Shown: one piece after another, positions 35,021 through 44,149 of the stretch
How positions within the stretch are numbered: position 1 is the first letter of the stretch
How the letters are laid out: the number at the start of each line of letters is the position of its first letter
Origin: Candidatus Geocrenenecus huangii
Lineage (GTDB): Archaea > Thermoproteota > Nitrososphaeria_A > Caldarchaeales > Wolframiiraptoraceae
Reading direction: 5' to 3'
DNA: 64,000 nt
NCBI GenBank assembly: GCA_023268155.1
Contig: JALNKM010000001.1
Coordinates: 186,001-250,000, forward strand
Made by a program: the position numbers and the translations under genes
The notes under the pieces: model-generated
The model's input: only the letters and a program-made list of their open reading frames with translations
Database searches by the model: none
Told to the model about the DNA's origin: nothing

Positions 35021-36832
35021 TTGAATGAGGCGAGCGTAGGTATTGATGTTATCTTAGGGGCTATCTCGTCCACGACTAGGTTAAAGATGCTGAAGCTTCT
35101 CTCAAAGAAAGAGTCAGGGTACTCGGAGATAATGGATTCATTGGGGATGGAGAAGAATAAGGATGCTGGAAAATTCTCATATCATTTGAAAAAACTTCTA
35201 GATTCAAGGTTAATAGAAGTAAACAAGGAAACAGGCAAATACAAAATATCGAGAATAGGTTTAACGGTACTCGAATACTTGGATAAGCTTGAGAAGACTC
35301 TAGGATTCAAGAAGATACTCATAGTCAGGAGAAGTGAAAACATTGTTGAGCCATTCGATAAAGCTAAGATCATAAACTCGCTCGTAAAAGAAGCAAACGT
35401 GACTCCTAGGCTTGCATCAGAGATCGCCTCAACAGTTGAAGAAAAGCTATACAATCTCAGAATAGAATACCTGACGGCCCCTCTTATTAGAGAGCTCGTC
35501 AACACGGTGCTCCTCGATATGGGACTTGAAAAATACAGGCATAAGCTTTCGAGAATAGGTATGCCAATCTACGATGTATCGAAGCATCTATCTAGAATCT
35601 CAAGTACGGGAGATCCTAGAGAATTCATTGAAGTGTCGTCGAGATCAATAATGAGAGAATACTGTCTACAAGATTTTCTAAATAGGAATATCGCGGAAAC
35701 ATACCTTATGGGTAGGCTAGACCTGTATCCTCTGGATAATTGGCTTACAGGGGTGATCGCTAGAAGTTATCAAGTACCAAGCGATGAAGAAGAACTACTT
35801 GAAGTCGTTACAGATGTTGCTTCGTCAATGATGAATATCAAACATGAGATAAACTTGAGAATAATGGAGGCGAGACAAGTGGAGGCCACCTTCAGATTTC
35901 TAAGATACCTACTTTCTAAAAGCTTCTTGAGGAAGAGATATTTTTCTATAACTTTAACAGCCGATGAATTTGTTAAAAATTATGCTAGAATTTCTGAATT
36001 AGGAAAAATGATTGAAGAACCGAGTGGAAAGATAAGAATCGTGGTCGTAGTTCAGGAACCCACGTATTCTGAACTGTTTAAACTCGATGAGCTCGCTAGG
36101 AGTCTTAGATTCCCTTACGTAGTTACAAACTCTAATGATTCATTGTACTGCGGTCTCCGATTACCTCTAGAAAAAGCCTCCTCAGATATCCACGGATTCT
36201 TTTCCGTAAACTTGATATCGATTGTCCTGGAATCCAATAGAGACATAGACTACATATTGAAGAGAATAAAAGAATTAACTAGCTGCGGTCTCTCAGCTCT
36301 AAATAAGAGAACTAGCGTTTTCCAACAAATGTACGGTAAGAGATACATCTCTGAAATCTATTACTCCTGTTCTATCTGGGGATTATTTGAAGCGGTAAAG
36401 ATCGTGTATGGTGTTAGTCCACAAATCTCGAAAGAATCTTTCTCCCTCTTCACCGACATCATACAATGTTTCATTGATTCTCTCAAAAAGTATACAGGCG
36501 GGAAGGGTAGATTGTATATGTCTTCTAGGGTCCCGAGTTCCTCAGCTAGAAGAATGCTTAGGTCGGTATATCATAAATTAGAGTTGGACGAAATCAAGAA
36601 TAATAGCGATTATAGTTACTTGATGGTTCCGCCAATGATAAAATTCAGGAACATTGAGGAAAGGGCATTACTCGAATCTAGGATTGCTTCATATTTCGAT
36701 GGTGGGCATCTATCGATTGTTAAAGGATATAGGAGAAGGAAAGTAATCGAGGAGGCTATAGTCTTATTCCAACACTTGGAGAAGACGGGTATCCCTTTCG
36801 TGATAAGGTTTGATGAAGACCAGCGAGGTTAG
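35021..36832 (+). CDS. HTH/ATP-cone/NrdD-like regulator without glycyl-radical domain
   Basis: 603 residues, three parts. 1-90: ArsR-like winged helix (SSTTRLKMLKLLSKKESGYS, FSYHLKKLLDSRLIEV). About 97-186: ATP-cone (ILIVRRSENIVEPFDKAKII, APLIRELVNTVLLDMGLEKY), the nucleotide-sensing module of ribonucleotide reductases and NrdR. About 200-600: an anaerobic ribonucleotide reductase (NrdD) core, seen as AETYLMGRLDLYPLDNW, SLYCGLRLPLEKA (Cys377), FFSVNLISIVLES and SYFDGGHLSIVKGY. The Zn-binding and glycyl-radical C-terminus is absent, so no radical catalysis is expected. It is probably a dNTP/ATP-responsive repressor. TTG start; convergent with NAC, 4-nt overlap. Confidence 0.8.
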   Translation: MNEASVGIDVILGAISSTTRLKMLKLLSKKESGYSEIMDSLGMEKNKDAGKFSYHLKKLLDSRLIEVNKETGKYKISRIGLTVLEYLDKLEKTLGFKKILIVRRSENIVEPFDKAKIINSLVKEANVTPRLASEIASTVEEKLYNLRIEYLTAPLIRELVNTVLLDMGLEKYRHKLSRIGMPIYDVSKHLSRISSTGDPREFIEVSSRSIMREYCLQDFLNRNIAETYLMGRLDLYPLDNWLTGVIARSYQVPSDEEELLEVVTDVASSMMNIKHEINLRIMEARQVEATFRFLRYLLSKSFLRKRYFSITLTADEFVKNYARISELGKMIEEPSGKIRIVVVVQEPTYSELFKLDELARSLRFPYVVTNSNDSLYCGLRLPLEKASSDIHGFFSVNLISIVLESNRDIDYILKRIKELTSCGLSALNKRTSVFQQMYGKRYISEIYYSCSIWGLFEAVKIVYGVSPQISKESFSLFTDIIQCFIDSLKKYTGGKGRLYMSSRVPSSSARRMLRSVYHKLELDEIKNNSDYSYLMVPPMIKFRNIEERALLESRIASYFDGGHLSIVKGYRRRKVIEEAIVLFQHLEKTGIPFVIRFDEDQRG

Positions 36833-37209
36833 GATTTCCTCGATTTCAGTAGAAGTATAGCTTTTGCAAGATCTCCAGCTGTCTCTACCAACGCATTTTT
36901 TGCTTCCTCTTCTGAAACCCCTGCCTGCATAGCTACAATCATTACATCTTCATCTGAGGGCGTATAAGCTTGCTCAACCTTCTCTTCGATAGAGGAGACC
37001 GATTCTTCGACCTCGCCTCCGATAATCTGGTAGATCCCTTCATTCTCAAGCTTCATAAACATCACTGATGGGCTCTTTATCCTAAGTTCTCTACCTTGTA
37101 ATCGGATAATTACCTCTTCAGCTACTCCTAACTCTTTCAAATTTAATCCAAGACTTTCAAGCATACGTGACTGCATTCTCCTCAGCTGTCTAGCAGGAAT
37201 CTTCTTCAT
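36829..37209 (-). CDS. nac: Nascent polypeptide-associated complex protein (archaeal NAC)
   Basis: Ribosome-bound chaperone for nascent chains. 126 residues: basic N-terminus (RQLRRMQSRMLESLGLNL), NAC beta-barrel (EEVIIRLQGRELRIKSPSVM), and a C-terminal UBA domain (VMIVAMQAGVSEEEAKNAL). It forms a homodimer in archaea. GAGGTCC about nine nucleotides before the ATG serves as ribosome site. Confidence 0.96.
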   Translation of the reverse strand: MKKIPARQLRRMQSRMLESLGLNLKELGVAEEVIIRLQGRELRIKSPSVMFMKLENEGIYQIIGGEVEESVSSIEEKVEQAYTPSDEDVMIVAMQAGVSEEEAKNALVETAGDLAKAILLLKSRKS

Positions 37210-37304
37210 ACCGTAAGGACCTCACCTACTATTCCAATAATTTTGATCGATGAGGTTGTATAATATCTTTCTCATTCACAGAACAAATGAAGATACATAA
37301 TTTA

Positions 37305-37781
37305 CTATTCTATCTGCTTCTTCACGTCTCTGACCTTGACTGCAGTACCTCTTCTTGAGCTTATAATTGTCTGACCTGAAACTTGGGTTTTACCTACACC
37401 GATTACCTTCTTATCCGATGTGCAAATTAGGACTTCTTCATTTGGGTAGAGTAATTCATCTACTTCTTTAACCCAGTTTACTTTTACTATTTTCATCTTT
37501 AATACCTTATCTATGTAACTTTCATGGACGACGACCCTGAACCGTGGCCACTCGATTATCTCTGCAAGCCTCTCTCCACCTTCAAGAGTTAGTGCAAGCA
37601 TTCCATCATTGCTTCTCAGTGTTGCCAATAGTTTCCCGTTTAGAAGAATGTATCTAGGTCTTCCAGTTCTCCTGGACACTTCGATTACTGTTTCGTTAGG
37701 GAATAGTTTGAGACCGACGTTATAGCCGAACTGGTAGTCTGCAACCATCCTAACAATATCCAGTAATTCTGTTTTATCCAA
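37305..37781 (-). CDS. PUA-domain RNA-binding protein (TGT C-terminus-like)
   Basis: 158 residues. The N-terminal half resembles the pre-PUA region of archaeal tRNA-guanine transglycosylase (VADYQFGYNVGLKLFPN, SRRTGRPRYILLNGKLLATL), the C-terminal half is a PUA fold (EVLICTSDKKVIGVGKTQVS). Probably binds tRNA or rRNA; catalytic parts are absent. Start TTG 37781 has GGAG upstream and overlaps the hflX 3' end by 8 nt, so it is co-transcribed with hflX. Confidence 0.8.
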   Translation of the reverse strand: MDKTELLDIVRMVADYQFGYNVGLKLFPNETVIEVSRRTGRPRYILLNGKLLATLRSNDGMLALTLEGGERLAEIIEWPRFRVVVHESYIDKVLKMKIVKVNWVKEVDELLYPNEEVLICTSDKKVIGVGKTQVSGQTIISSRRGTAVKVRDVKKQIE

Positions 37782-39024
37782 CTCTGAACTCTCCTCCCTC
37801 TGAAAGCTTACGGATCCTTTCAGCCAGTTCTATGGTTGTCTCTACATCAACCTTGACGCAACTATCATCATACTCTATGTTTATCACCTTAGACTTATTG
37901 TAGATTTCCTTGATCATCTTCATCGACGTTGAATTGAATGGTATAGTGGCTTTTACCCTTATGAAGCCTTTGAGCATACGTGAGACTTTTTCTTCCAAAC
38001 TCTTAATATTCCATCCGGTTTTCGCAGATATCGCAACATACTCATATGGTAGATTCAGTCTTTTTATCTTCTTTTCTATTTCGTCGAGATCCGTAAGGTC
38101 TATCTTGTTGAAGACTAGTAGTATTGGGACCCCTCCAGCCCCGATACTGCTTAATGTGTCTAGAGATGTCTCGAGCTTTTTTTCAACGATCTGTAGTGGT
38201 TCAGATGCATCAACCATTAACAGTATCAAGTCTGATAATGCAATCTCTCTAAGAGTTGCATAGAATGCTTCTATCAGCAATGTCGGGAGGTTGTTGATGA
38301 ACCCTACTGTATCTGAGAGGAAAACAGGCTTCCCGTCAAGCCTTACTATTCTAGTTGTTGGAGTTAAGGTTGTGAATAGCTGTGAGTTGACTTCGACATC
38401 TTCAAAGGTTAGCAGATTAAATAACGTTGATTTGCCAGCATTTGTGTATCCTGCAAGTGATATTATGGGTAGCCCAAGTTTCTTCCTTTCAACTCTTATC
38501 AGATCCATATGTTTCTTGATTGCTTCAAGCTTCTTATTTATGTAAACTATTCTCCTATGGATTTCATCATAGTAGACGTCTGCTTCGTATGCTCCTAAAC
38601 CATGGAATCCTGGCTGTTCACCTTTCTTGGCTAACCTAACCTTCTCTTTAGCCCTAGGCAACTCGTACTTTAATTCAGCAAGCTTTATCTGAAGTCTAGC
38701 TTCAATACTACTTGCATGAAGTGTAAATATCTCAAGTATAAGCTGGGTACGTGTAATAACTTGAACACCCAGCTTCTTAGCTAGATTGTATTCTTGGATA
38801 GGCTTCAACTCGTTCTCGAATACTACCTTCTCTATTCCGAGCTCTCTTACAGCCTTCGCTAGTTCTTCAACTTTACCCGGACCAATATTGTACTCCGGGT
38901 GAGGTGGCCTCTCTTGTTTGACCCTGTAGACTACATTGTACCCTGCGGTACGACAAAGCTCGCTAAGCTCTTCTAGATTATCTTCTTCTCCTACGTTCGT
39001 TCTATGGATTATCGCCACCCTCAA
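37774..39024 (-). CDS. hflX: HflX-family GTPase
   Basis: Ribosome-associated GTPase, 416 residues. N-terminal HflX domain (HPEYNIGPGKVEELAKAV, FENELKPIQEYNLAKKLG), coiled linker, then G1 AGYTNAGKSTLFN, G3 DTVGFI and G4 FNKID. The GQKGPGE-like family stretch appears as KGEQPGFHGLGAYE. TTG start at 39024 (GTG 39018 possible). The PUA gene overlaps its end. Confidence 0.94.
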   Translation of the reverse strand: MRVAIIHRTNVGEEDNLEELSELCRTAGYNVVYRVKQERPPHPEYNIGPGKVEELAKAVRELGIEKVVFENELKPIQEYNLAKKLGVQVITRTQLILEIFTLHASSIEARLQIKLAELKYELPRAKEKVRLAKKGEQPGFHGLGAYEADVYYDEIHRRIVYINKKLEAIKKHMDLIRVERKKLGLPIISLAGYTNAGKSTLFNLLTFEDVEVNSQLFTTLTPTTRIVRLDGKPVFLSDTVGFINNLPTLLIEAFYATLREIALSDLILLMVDASEPLQIVEKKLETSLDTLSSIGAGGVPILLVFNKIDLTDLDEIEKKIKRLNLPYEYVAISAKTGWNIKSLEEKVSRMLKGFIRVKATIPFNSTSMKMIKEIYNKSKVINIEYDDSCVKVDVETTIELAERIRKLSEGGEFRVG

Positions 39025-39088
39025 CTTACTTTTACCCTTCTAGAAAAATGTATGTGTAAGCTCTTTAAAACCATTTACATTAACTTAA

Positions 39089-39454
39089 CTATGCTCCTCC
39101 TACTTTTTCTTCACTCTTCCTAAGATACAATCCGAGAGATACACTCTTAGATGTCTCTCCTTTCTCCAAGTATCTCGATAAGTCCTCCAACTCTTCTTCG
39201 GCTGGAACTATTATTACGATCTTTAGTAGCTTCTCAATCTTTCTCGCAAGATCTACAGGTGGTTTGAATTCTCCCGATTCTATTTTCTTTATTACCGTAA
39301 TCCTCTCATTTAATTGCCTGGCTAGATCTTCTTGTGTTAAACCAATCTTCTCTCTAGCTTCTCGTATAATCTTACCGAAATCCTCAATATACTCAAATTC
39401 TTCAACAGGCAGATGAGAAGTAGACTTTCTCCTCCCGATAGGAGTTTTCTTCAT
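39089..39454 (-). CDS. MBF1-like HTH (XRE) protein lacking the zinc ribbon
   Basis: 121 residues. The HTH (FGKIIREAREKIGLTQEDLA, then RQLNERITVIKKIESGEFKP) and C-terminal stretch match archaeal multiprotein bridging factor 1. Archaeal MBF1 normally starts with a Cys4 zinc ribbon; here the protein has no Cys at all and begins MKKTPIGRRKST. A TATA-like stretch near 39490-39500 argues against a hidden upstream exon. Likely a transcription or ribosome-linked DNA/RNA-binding protein. Confidence 0.8.
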   Translation of the reverse strand: MKKTPIGRRKSTSHLPVEEFEYIEDFGKIIREAREKIGLTQEDLARQLNERITVIKKIESGEFKPPVDLARKIEKLLKIVIIVPAEEELEDLSRYLEKGETSKSVSLGLYLRKSEEKVGGA

Positions 39455-39623
39455 CTTATAAATTAATGGCGGAGGATGATATTAATCTTTCTAAATATAA
39501 CGTGAGTCGAAAAACTATACATTATCTATGAACGATACTCCATGTAAGTTGACCGAATCTTGAAAAAAGGAGATTAAGAAGTCGTATTGAGCGCATCATT
39601 GACTATAATGCTCAAATATTTTC

Positions 39624-41102
39624 ATGTCATTAAATTATTTGAGTAAAATAGTTGAAATGATGGGTGTGGTTGCTGAGAAGTTTACTGTTAAGAAGAAGGT
39701 TAGAAGAAAGTTTAGAATAGCGCTCGTCTACCCTAACGTCTACAAGGTTGCTATATCGAATCTCGGGTTTAGGATACTGTATCATCTCCTGAATCTCTAT
39801 GAAAGAGCATATTGTGAGAGATTTACTAGTGAGAGTGGTAGGAGCCTCGAGACAGGCTCATCTATAAGTGAATTCAATCTGATAATGTTTACCTATCAGT
39901 ATGAGCCAGACTTGTTCGAGATTGTCAGATGGGTTGTTAGACAAAACTTGTCAAATAGGATGAAGATTGTAGGTGGACCATGCGTCTATAATCCGTTTCC
40001 ATTAAAAGGATTAACCGATTATGTCTACGTGGGAGAAGCAGAGGCCAGCATAATCGATTTCATTAATGAAGTTATCGATGAGGTTGGGGAAGACGTCTTA
40101 ACAACTTTAAAGGGGGTATTAGACTTAGAAAACATGAAGTATTCTGGTAAAGGATTTCCTGAACCTTTAGATACTTTTCTACCCTCCTTGCAGGCCTCGA
40201 GTAAATTATCTGTATTCGGAGATGCTCTACTTGTAGACGTCAGTAGAGGTTGTAGATGGTCATGCAAATTCTGTTTTGGAAGATATGTCTACTCACCGTA
40301 TCGTGAACGCTCGATAGAACAATTAACTCAAGTAATCGAAGAAGGCTTGAAGGCTGGAAGATACGAGTCACTCGTATTGATCTCTGCTGACTTGAATAGC
40401 TACTCAAGATTGAACGAACTAATAGAATACCTGAATGAACTTCAAAAAAGATCGTACAAGTTTAAAGTTGTGGCCCCATCTCTAAGAATAGACAATCTAA
40501 ACGAGGAACTAATAGAATTCTTGGTGGAGAGTGGTGAGAAGACAATAACGTTAGCCCCAGAGAGCAGTGAAGACCTTCGATATATGATCGGGAAAAAATT
40601 CACTGATGAAGACCTACTTAAAGCGTGTACAATCTTCAAGAGATATGGTGTGAAGAAGATCAAGCTATATTTCATGTTCGGTCTACCTGGTGAAACGATG
40701 CAAGACCTAGAATCTATAATCGGCTTGGTTAGGGAGATAATGAAGATGGGCTTCCTAGTAAGAGTTAGTGCTAATCCCTTCGTACCGAAGCCTCATACAC
40801 CATTCGAAGATGAAGAATTCGGAGATGTAAAGGAGCTTAAAGAAAGACTCCGATTTCTCAAGAAAGAGCTTAAAGATGCTTTATCCACTGATGGTATAAG
40901 GCAGGCTTTCCTACAATCAATAATTGCCAGAGGAGATGAAGAAATAGGTAAGCTAGTTGTAGAATGTGTAAAGTCTGGAGAGCCGCCAACAATAACTCAA
41001 TTAAAAAGGAATGCGGAAAGACTTGGAATAGACTTGAAGGAATATGCTAAACATGGTTCTGAGGCAAAGCCTTGGAAAAGATTAAGAACACACTATCTAT
41101 AA
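39624..41102 (+). CDS. B12-binding-like radical SAM protein
   Basis: 492 residues. N-terminal cobalamin-binding-like domain (RIALVYPNVYKVAISNLGFR, FTYQYEPDLFEIV, VGGPCVYNPFPL) and a radical SAM core with the 4Fe-4S motif CRWSCKFC, GRY after it, and APESSEDLRYMIGKKFTD, FMFGLPGETMQDLESI. A conserved archaeal family of unknown substrate. A TATA-like CTATAATG about 23 nt before ATG 39624 supports that start; ATG 39657 is possible. Confidence 0.88.
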   Translation: MSLNYLSKIVEMMGVVAEKFTVKKKVRRKFRIALVYPNVYKVAISNLGFRILYHLLNLYERAYCERFTSESGRSLETGSSISEFNLIMFTYQYEPDLFEIVRWVVRQNLSNRMKIVGGPCVYNPFPLKGLTDYVYVGEAEASIIDFINEVIDEVGEDVLTTLKGVLDLENMKYSGKGFPEPLDTFLPSLQASSKLSVFGDALLVDVSRGCRWSCKFCFGRYVYSPYRERSIEQLTQVIEEGLKAGRYESLVLISADLNSYSRLNELIEYLNELQKRSYKFKVVAPSLRIDNLNEELIEFLVESGEKTITLAPESSEDLRYMIGKKFTDEDLLKACTIFKRYGVKKIKLYFMFGLPGETMQDLESIIGLVREIMKMGFLVRVSANPFVPKPHTPFEDEEFGDVKELKERLRFLKKELKDALSTDGIRQAFLQSIIARGDEEIGKLVVECVKSGEPPTITQLKRNAERLGIDLKEYAKHGSEAKPWKRLRTHYL

Positions 41103-41703
41103 AAAGATGCAATATTAATCCATGAATCAGGTCATTTCTGCTTTCAATATTTAAACAATAAATGCTTCCCACATCCCTAATGTAGATAGACTTTTCTTGG
41201 AGAAGTAGAGTTTAAAGAGCGGGTTCCCTGAATCTATCTTTCTCCTCATTCCCCAGATATCTTTCGGCTATTTCATACACTGACACTTGATTATCATAAC
41301 CCATAATGATATTAATGTTAGACTATAGATCAGAAGAAGCAGCAATAGTTTATCGAGAGTGAAGATAGCTTGTTGAGCCAACTATTCATTAACCTTGATA
41401 TATTCATAAGCATCAATTTTTGAGTTTACTATACTCCATATAGTGTTTCCTATCATATCTCAGTCAAGAGAAGATGTAACAGCCTCAAAGGCCAAAGAGA
41501 TAGAAGGACCCGCAACAAACCTATAATACCTAAGACCAAAACTAGAAAGTTAAGTGTTCGGCATAGCCTATACATAGTGGAGCACCATAAGGTAGCTTGA
41601 CTAATTATGGAACCTATATTCTCTACCTTTATTCTGTGGTCGCTTACATTGTTCTAGATTTTAGAGTCGAAGATATGAAGAGAGCCAGAACTAAGAGAAG
41701 TAA
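41103..41703. other. Intergenic region, about 600 nt, apparently non-coding
   Basis: AT-rich. Scattered stops in all frames. The only notable item is a 30-codon reverse open frame at 41212-41304 whose peptide ends YEIAERYLGNEEKDRFREP, with protein-like composition; it has no clear ribosome site and could be a gene remnant. The right end adjoins the tRNA 3'-end copy that marks the islet. Confidence 0.5.
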
Positions 41704-41705
41704 GT

Positions 41706-41743
41706 CCCGGGCGGGATTTGAACCTCCGACCTCAGGCTCTCTC
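41706..41743 (-). repeat. tRNA 3'-end-like direct repeat (candidate att site, left)
   Basis: 33 of 38 positions match 44153-44190, the 3' half of the intact tRNA-Thr, in the same orientation; the first 19 nt (41706-41724) are identical. No 5' acceptor half pairing with it is present, and its T stem has two mismatches, so it is not a complete tRNA. This layout, 3' fragment on the far side and intact tRNA on the other, is what site-specific integration into a tRNA leaves. The alternative is an unrelated degraded tRNA. Confidence 0.6.
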
Positions 41744-41755
41744 CAACCCTCTGAT

Positions 41756-42613
41756 CTAGGGTTTCCGAAGACCTACGCTATTCTTACTGCGCCCTCTCAA
41801 ATCTAAGCCACTTGGGTTCTCGGATTCATGGAAGAAAATGCCCAGAATGTAGAAGAAGATGAACCAGCTGATGAATAGGCTGATGTTCAGGATCAATTCG
41901 CTTGTATAAATGGATAGAAACGTGTAGGAGGTCATTATGCCTCCGTGCAGTGAAGCCGAAACATAAATGTCTGATGCCTCCCTTAGAGCCCCGGCCAGGC
42001 ATCCGAAGGCGAAGGCTCCTAGGATGTGTATGGGCATCCACCAAGCCGGCTCCCACCTTGATATAATCGGGTTCCAGTAATTGACTATGTGCATCAAAGC
42101 GAAGATTATGGAGGTTAGAGGTAAACTCATTCCATAATCGACTTTCCAAGCCTTAAAGATGAGCCTCCGCCAGTGCCTCTCAAAGGCCTCATTAAGCCTA
42201 GACTGCACATAACCCCTAAAATAAGCCTCCTCAACAAGCCCGATGAAGACCATGTTGAAGATCACGTTTAGAATTATGCTGAGCGGCGACAGCCCAGCAG
42301 GCTTAGCCACGCCCAGAGCCGCCGACACCCCAATTGAGAACGCCGAGGGTAGGATAAAGATCGCTATAAATACTGAGCTCCACTTCAATGTGAAGCGCGG
42401 GCTTCTGGGCAGGAAGCCGTAAATCCTAAAACTCCTCCTGGGCAAGATGATGGCGAGTAGGGCTAAGAGCATCATAATAAATTTTGGAAGGCCAAAATAC
42501 CAGAACATATTACGCTTTAAGTAAGCCTCGTAAAACCACCAAACAAAAGTTAGAATTAGAGAAGCTAGGCAGACCTCAAATAAAGCCGCATACCGCTTAT
42601 CTAAGGAGGCCAT
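41756..42613 (-). CDS. CPBP/CAAX-type intramembrane metalloprotease
   Basis: 285 residues, multiple membrane helices. Abi/Rce1 family motifs: LVEEAYFRGYVQSRL (EExxxR), IIFALMHIVN (FxxxH), and ASLHGGIM. Members cleave prenylated or other membrane substrates, or serve in defence and peptide immunity. Its DNA is clearly GC-richer than the flanks (many GCC, GGC, CCC codons), which suggests transfer. Its last residues run close to the tRNA-like repeat, so the C-terminus may be altered by the integration. Confidence 0.82.
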   Translation of the reverse strand: MASLDKRYAALFEVCLASLILTFVWWFYEAYLKRNMFWYFGLPKFIMMLLALLAIILPRRSFRIYGFLPRSPRFTLKWSSVFIAIFILPSAFSIGVSAALGVAKPAGLSPLSIILNVIFNMVFIGLVEEAYFRGYVQSRLNEAFERHWRRLIFKAWKVDYGMSLPLTSIIFALMHIVNYWNPIISRWEPAWWMPIHILGAFAFGCLAGALREASDIYVSASLHGGIMTSYTFLSIYTSELILNISLFISWFIFFYILGIFFHESENPSGLDLRGRSKNSVGLRKP

Positions 42614-42684
42614 ACCAACTATATCCTACAATTGAGATGATAAATCTTAGCAGCCTTGCAGTGATAGTGTCCAAATAAGCATTC

Positions 42685-42897
42685 TTAACCACATCCCAAT
42701 CCATGGTTTGGTAGTATAGTGTGAATTAGGTTTAGGAATATGTTCAGGTTAGTTATTCTCTGTATAGGGTCTCTTGTACTTAGCTTATTATAGAATACTG
42801 CTATTCTCTCCTTTAGACATCTGAAGAATCTCTCAACTCTATTTCTCATTCCAAACTTCTGATACTCGTAATCTAATCCTAGTCTTAGAGAAACCAT
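42685..42897 (-). pseudogene. IS6/IS240-like transposase, C-terminal fragment
   Basis: 70-codon remnant. KFGMRNRVERFFRCLKERIA, then VFYNKLSTRDPIQRITNLNI matches the last part of IS6-family-like DDE transposases (the final catalytic Glu is in RVERFF). The first two acidic residues and DNA-binding part are missing. No full insertion sequence ends are recognised. Confidence 0.6.
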
Positions 42898-42943
42898 TAT
42901 CTGGAGAAGTAATAAGATATAACTAAAGATTATCTAATAAAAA

Positions 42944-43011
42944 TTCTGATTCTTCTAGCAATGATAGTTATTGGAGGGATGATAGCATTAGACATGATAG
43001 AAGAATCAGAA
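42944..43011. repeat. Perfect 14-bp inverted repeat around a short hydrophobic open frame
   Basis: TTCTGATTCTTCTA (42944-42957) is the exact reverse complement of TAGAAGAATCAGAA (42998-43011), 40 nt apart. Between and beyond lies a 26-codon frame (42961-43041) with peptide MIVIGGMIALDMIEESEELD and five more codons, one membrane-like segment then acidic. It could be a mobile-element end, a transcript hairpin, or a gene remnant. Confidence 0.45.
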
Positions 43012-43063
43012 GAATTAGATGAGGTGAGGTACATTGACTAACATTACTGGAGTGTGAGAAGTG

Positions 43064-44086
43064 ATGGTGCAGAGAAAGCCACCACTAGAAGTCAAGGAGA
43101 AGCTGGAAGAAGCATTAAAGACAGGAGTAGCGAAGGGTTACGGCTATCACAGGATCTGGAGAATACTAAAAGAAAGCGGTGTTGAGATATCGGAGTCTAC
43201 AGTCAAAAAATATTATCACGAAATTTTTCGAGAGGGTTTGAAGAAGAGAGGACCATGTTTGCCAAGAGAACTAAGGATTAAGCTATACGATGAAGTTAGA
43301 AGGCTGAGGAAGAAGGGACTATCATACAGTATGATCATTGATGAGGTATGCAAGTCTCATGGTGTGCGACTGAAGAAGTCGGTGATCAGCTATTGGTGCA
43401 AGGATATCCATAACCCATTCAATGGGATAAGAATACCCTCAGTAGAATTTCTAGAACCGTCTCCAGAGCTCGCCTACATAATAGGTGTTGTTGCTGGTGA
43501 TGGATGGACAGTCAAGAAGAAGAATGGCATATACGAAGTAGTAGCTGAGGTAAAGGACGAGGACTTCATAGAAGAATTCTCTAGATGTCTAGGAAAAGTT
43601 CTTAGAAGAGATCCGCCTAGACCGAGACAAAGGAAATATAATATGCTAGTAGTAAGTGTTAAATCTAAAGCTCCATATGAACTGCTTCAGAAGCCAATAG
43701 ACATAAGTAGAATAGCACCTTTCGTAGAACATTGCGAAGAGTGTATGAGGAGGTTCATAAGAGGATTCTTCGATAGTGAAGGAAGTGTGGGTGGAAATAA
43801 ATGGATTTCCTGCTATAACAGCAACATACAGCTTCTCCAATATGTCAGGAAGATTCTAAATCTTCTTGGGATAAGAACGACTGAGCCAAAGATATATCTG
43901 AGGAAAGGAACTACATTCTTCGACAGAAGAAAAGGGAAAATATATGTAGTAAAGAAAGATGCATGCTACATATATGTTAGAATGTCGGATGCACTAAGAT
44001 TTTATAAACTGATTGGATTCATCATTCAAAGGAAGCAGAAAAGACTCGAAAACTATCTTAAGAAACGTGGATTACTAACAATATAG
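43064..44086 (+). CDS. Free-standing LAGLIDADG homing endonuclease
   Basis: 340 residues. Two helix-turn-helix-like repeats at the N-terminus (KGYGYHRIWRILKESGVEIS, KKGLSYSMIIDEVCKSHGVR), then two LAGLIDADG motifs, AYIIGVVAGDGWT (138-150) and FIRGFFDSEGSVGG (232-245), so a single-chain enzyme. It cuts a long specific DNA site and spreads introns or itself. Not in an intron here; it lies about 65 nt from the 3' end of intron-bearing tRNA-Thr. GTG 43061 or ATG 43064, GGAG about 11 nt upstream. Confidence 0.88.
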   Translation: MVQRKPPLEVKEKLEEALKTGVAKGYGYHRIWRILKESGVEISESTVKKYYHEIFREGLKKRGPCLPRELRIKLYDEVRRLRKKGLSYSMIIDEVCKSHGVRLKKSVISYWCKDIHNPFNGIRIPSVEFLEPSPELAYIIGVVAGDGWTVKKKNGIYEVVAEVKDEDFIEEFSRCLGKVLRRDPPRPRQRKYNMLVVSVKSKAPYELLQKPIDISRIAPFVEHCEECMRRFIRGFFDSEGSVGGNKWISCYNSNIQLLQYVRKILNLLGIRTTEPKIYLRKGTTFFDRRKGKIYVVKKDACYIYVRMSDALRFYKLIGFIIQRKQKRLENYLKKRGLLTI

Positions 44087-44149
44087 CCCCCATAACCTCA
44101 CTCTATTTTTCAACCCACTCACACTTGCCATAAATGTAGAATAATGTAG

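Noticed and set aside
41597-41806. 69-codon plus-strand frame over the tRNA-like repeat
   Set aside because: Runs through tRNA-derived sequence and the CAAX gene antisense; composition not protein-like.
41690-41830. A complete second tRNA on the minus strand at the tRNA-like repeat
   Set aside because: No 5' acceptor half pairs with CCGGGAC, the T stem has two mismatches and no 7-nt anticodon loop with U33 could be formed, so only a 3'-end copy is claimed.
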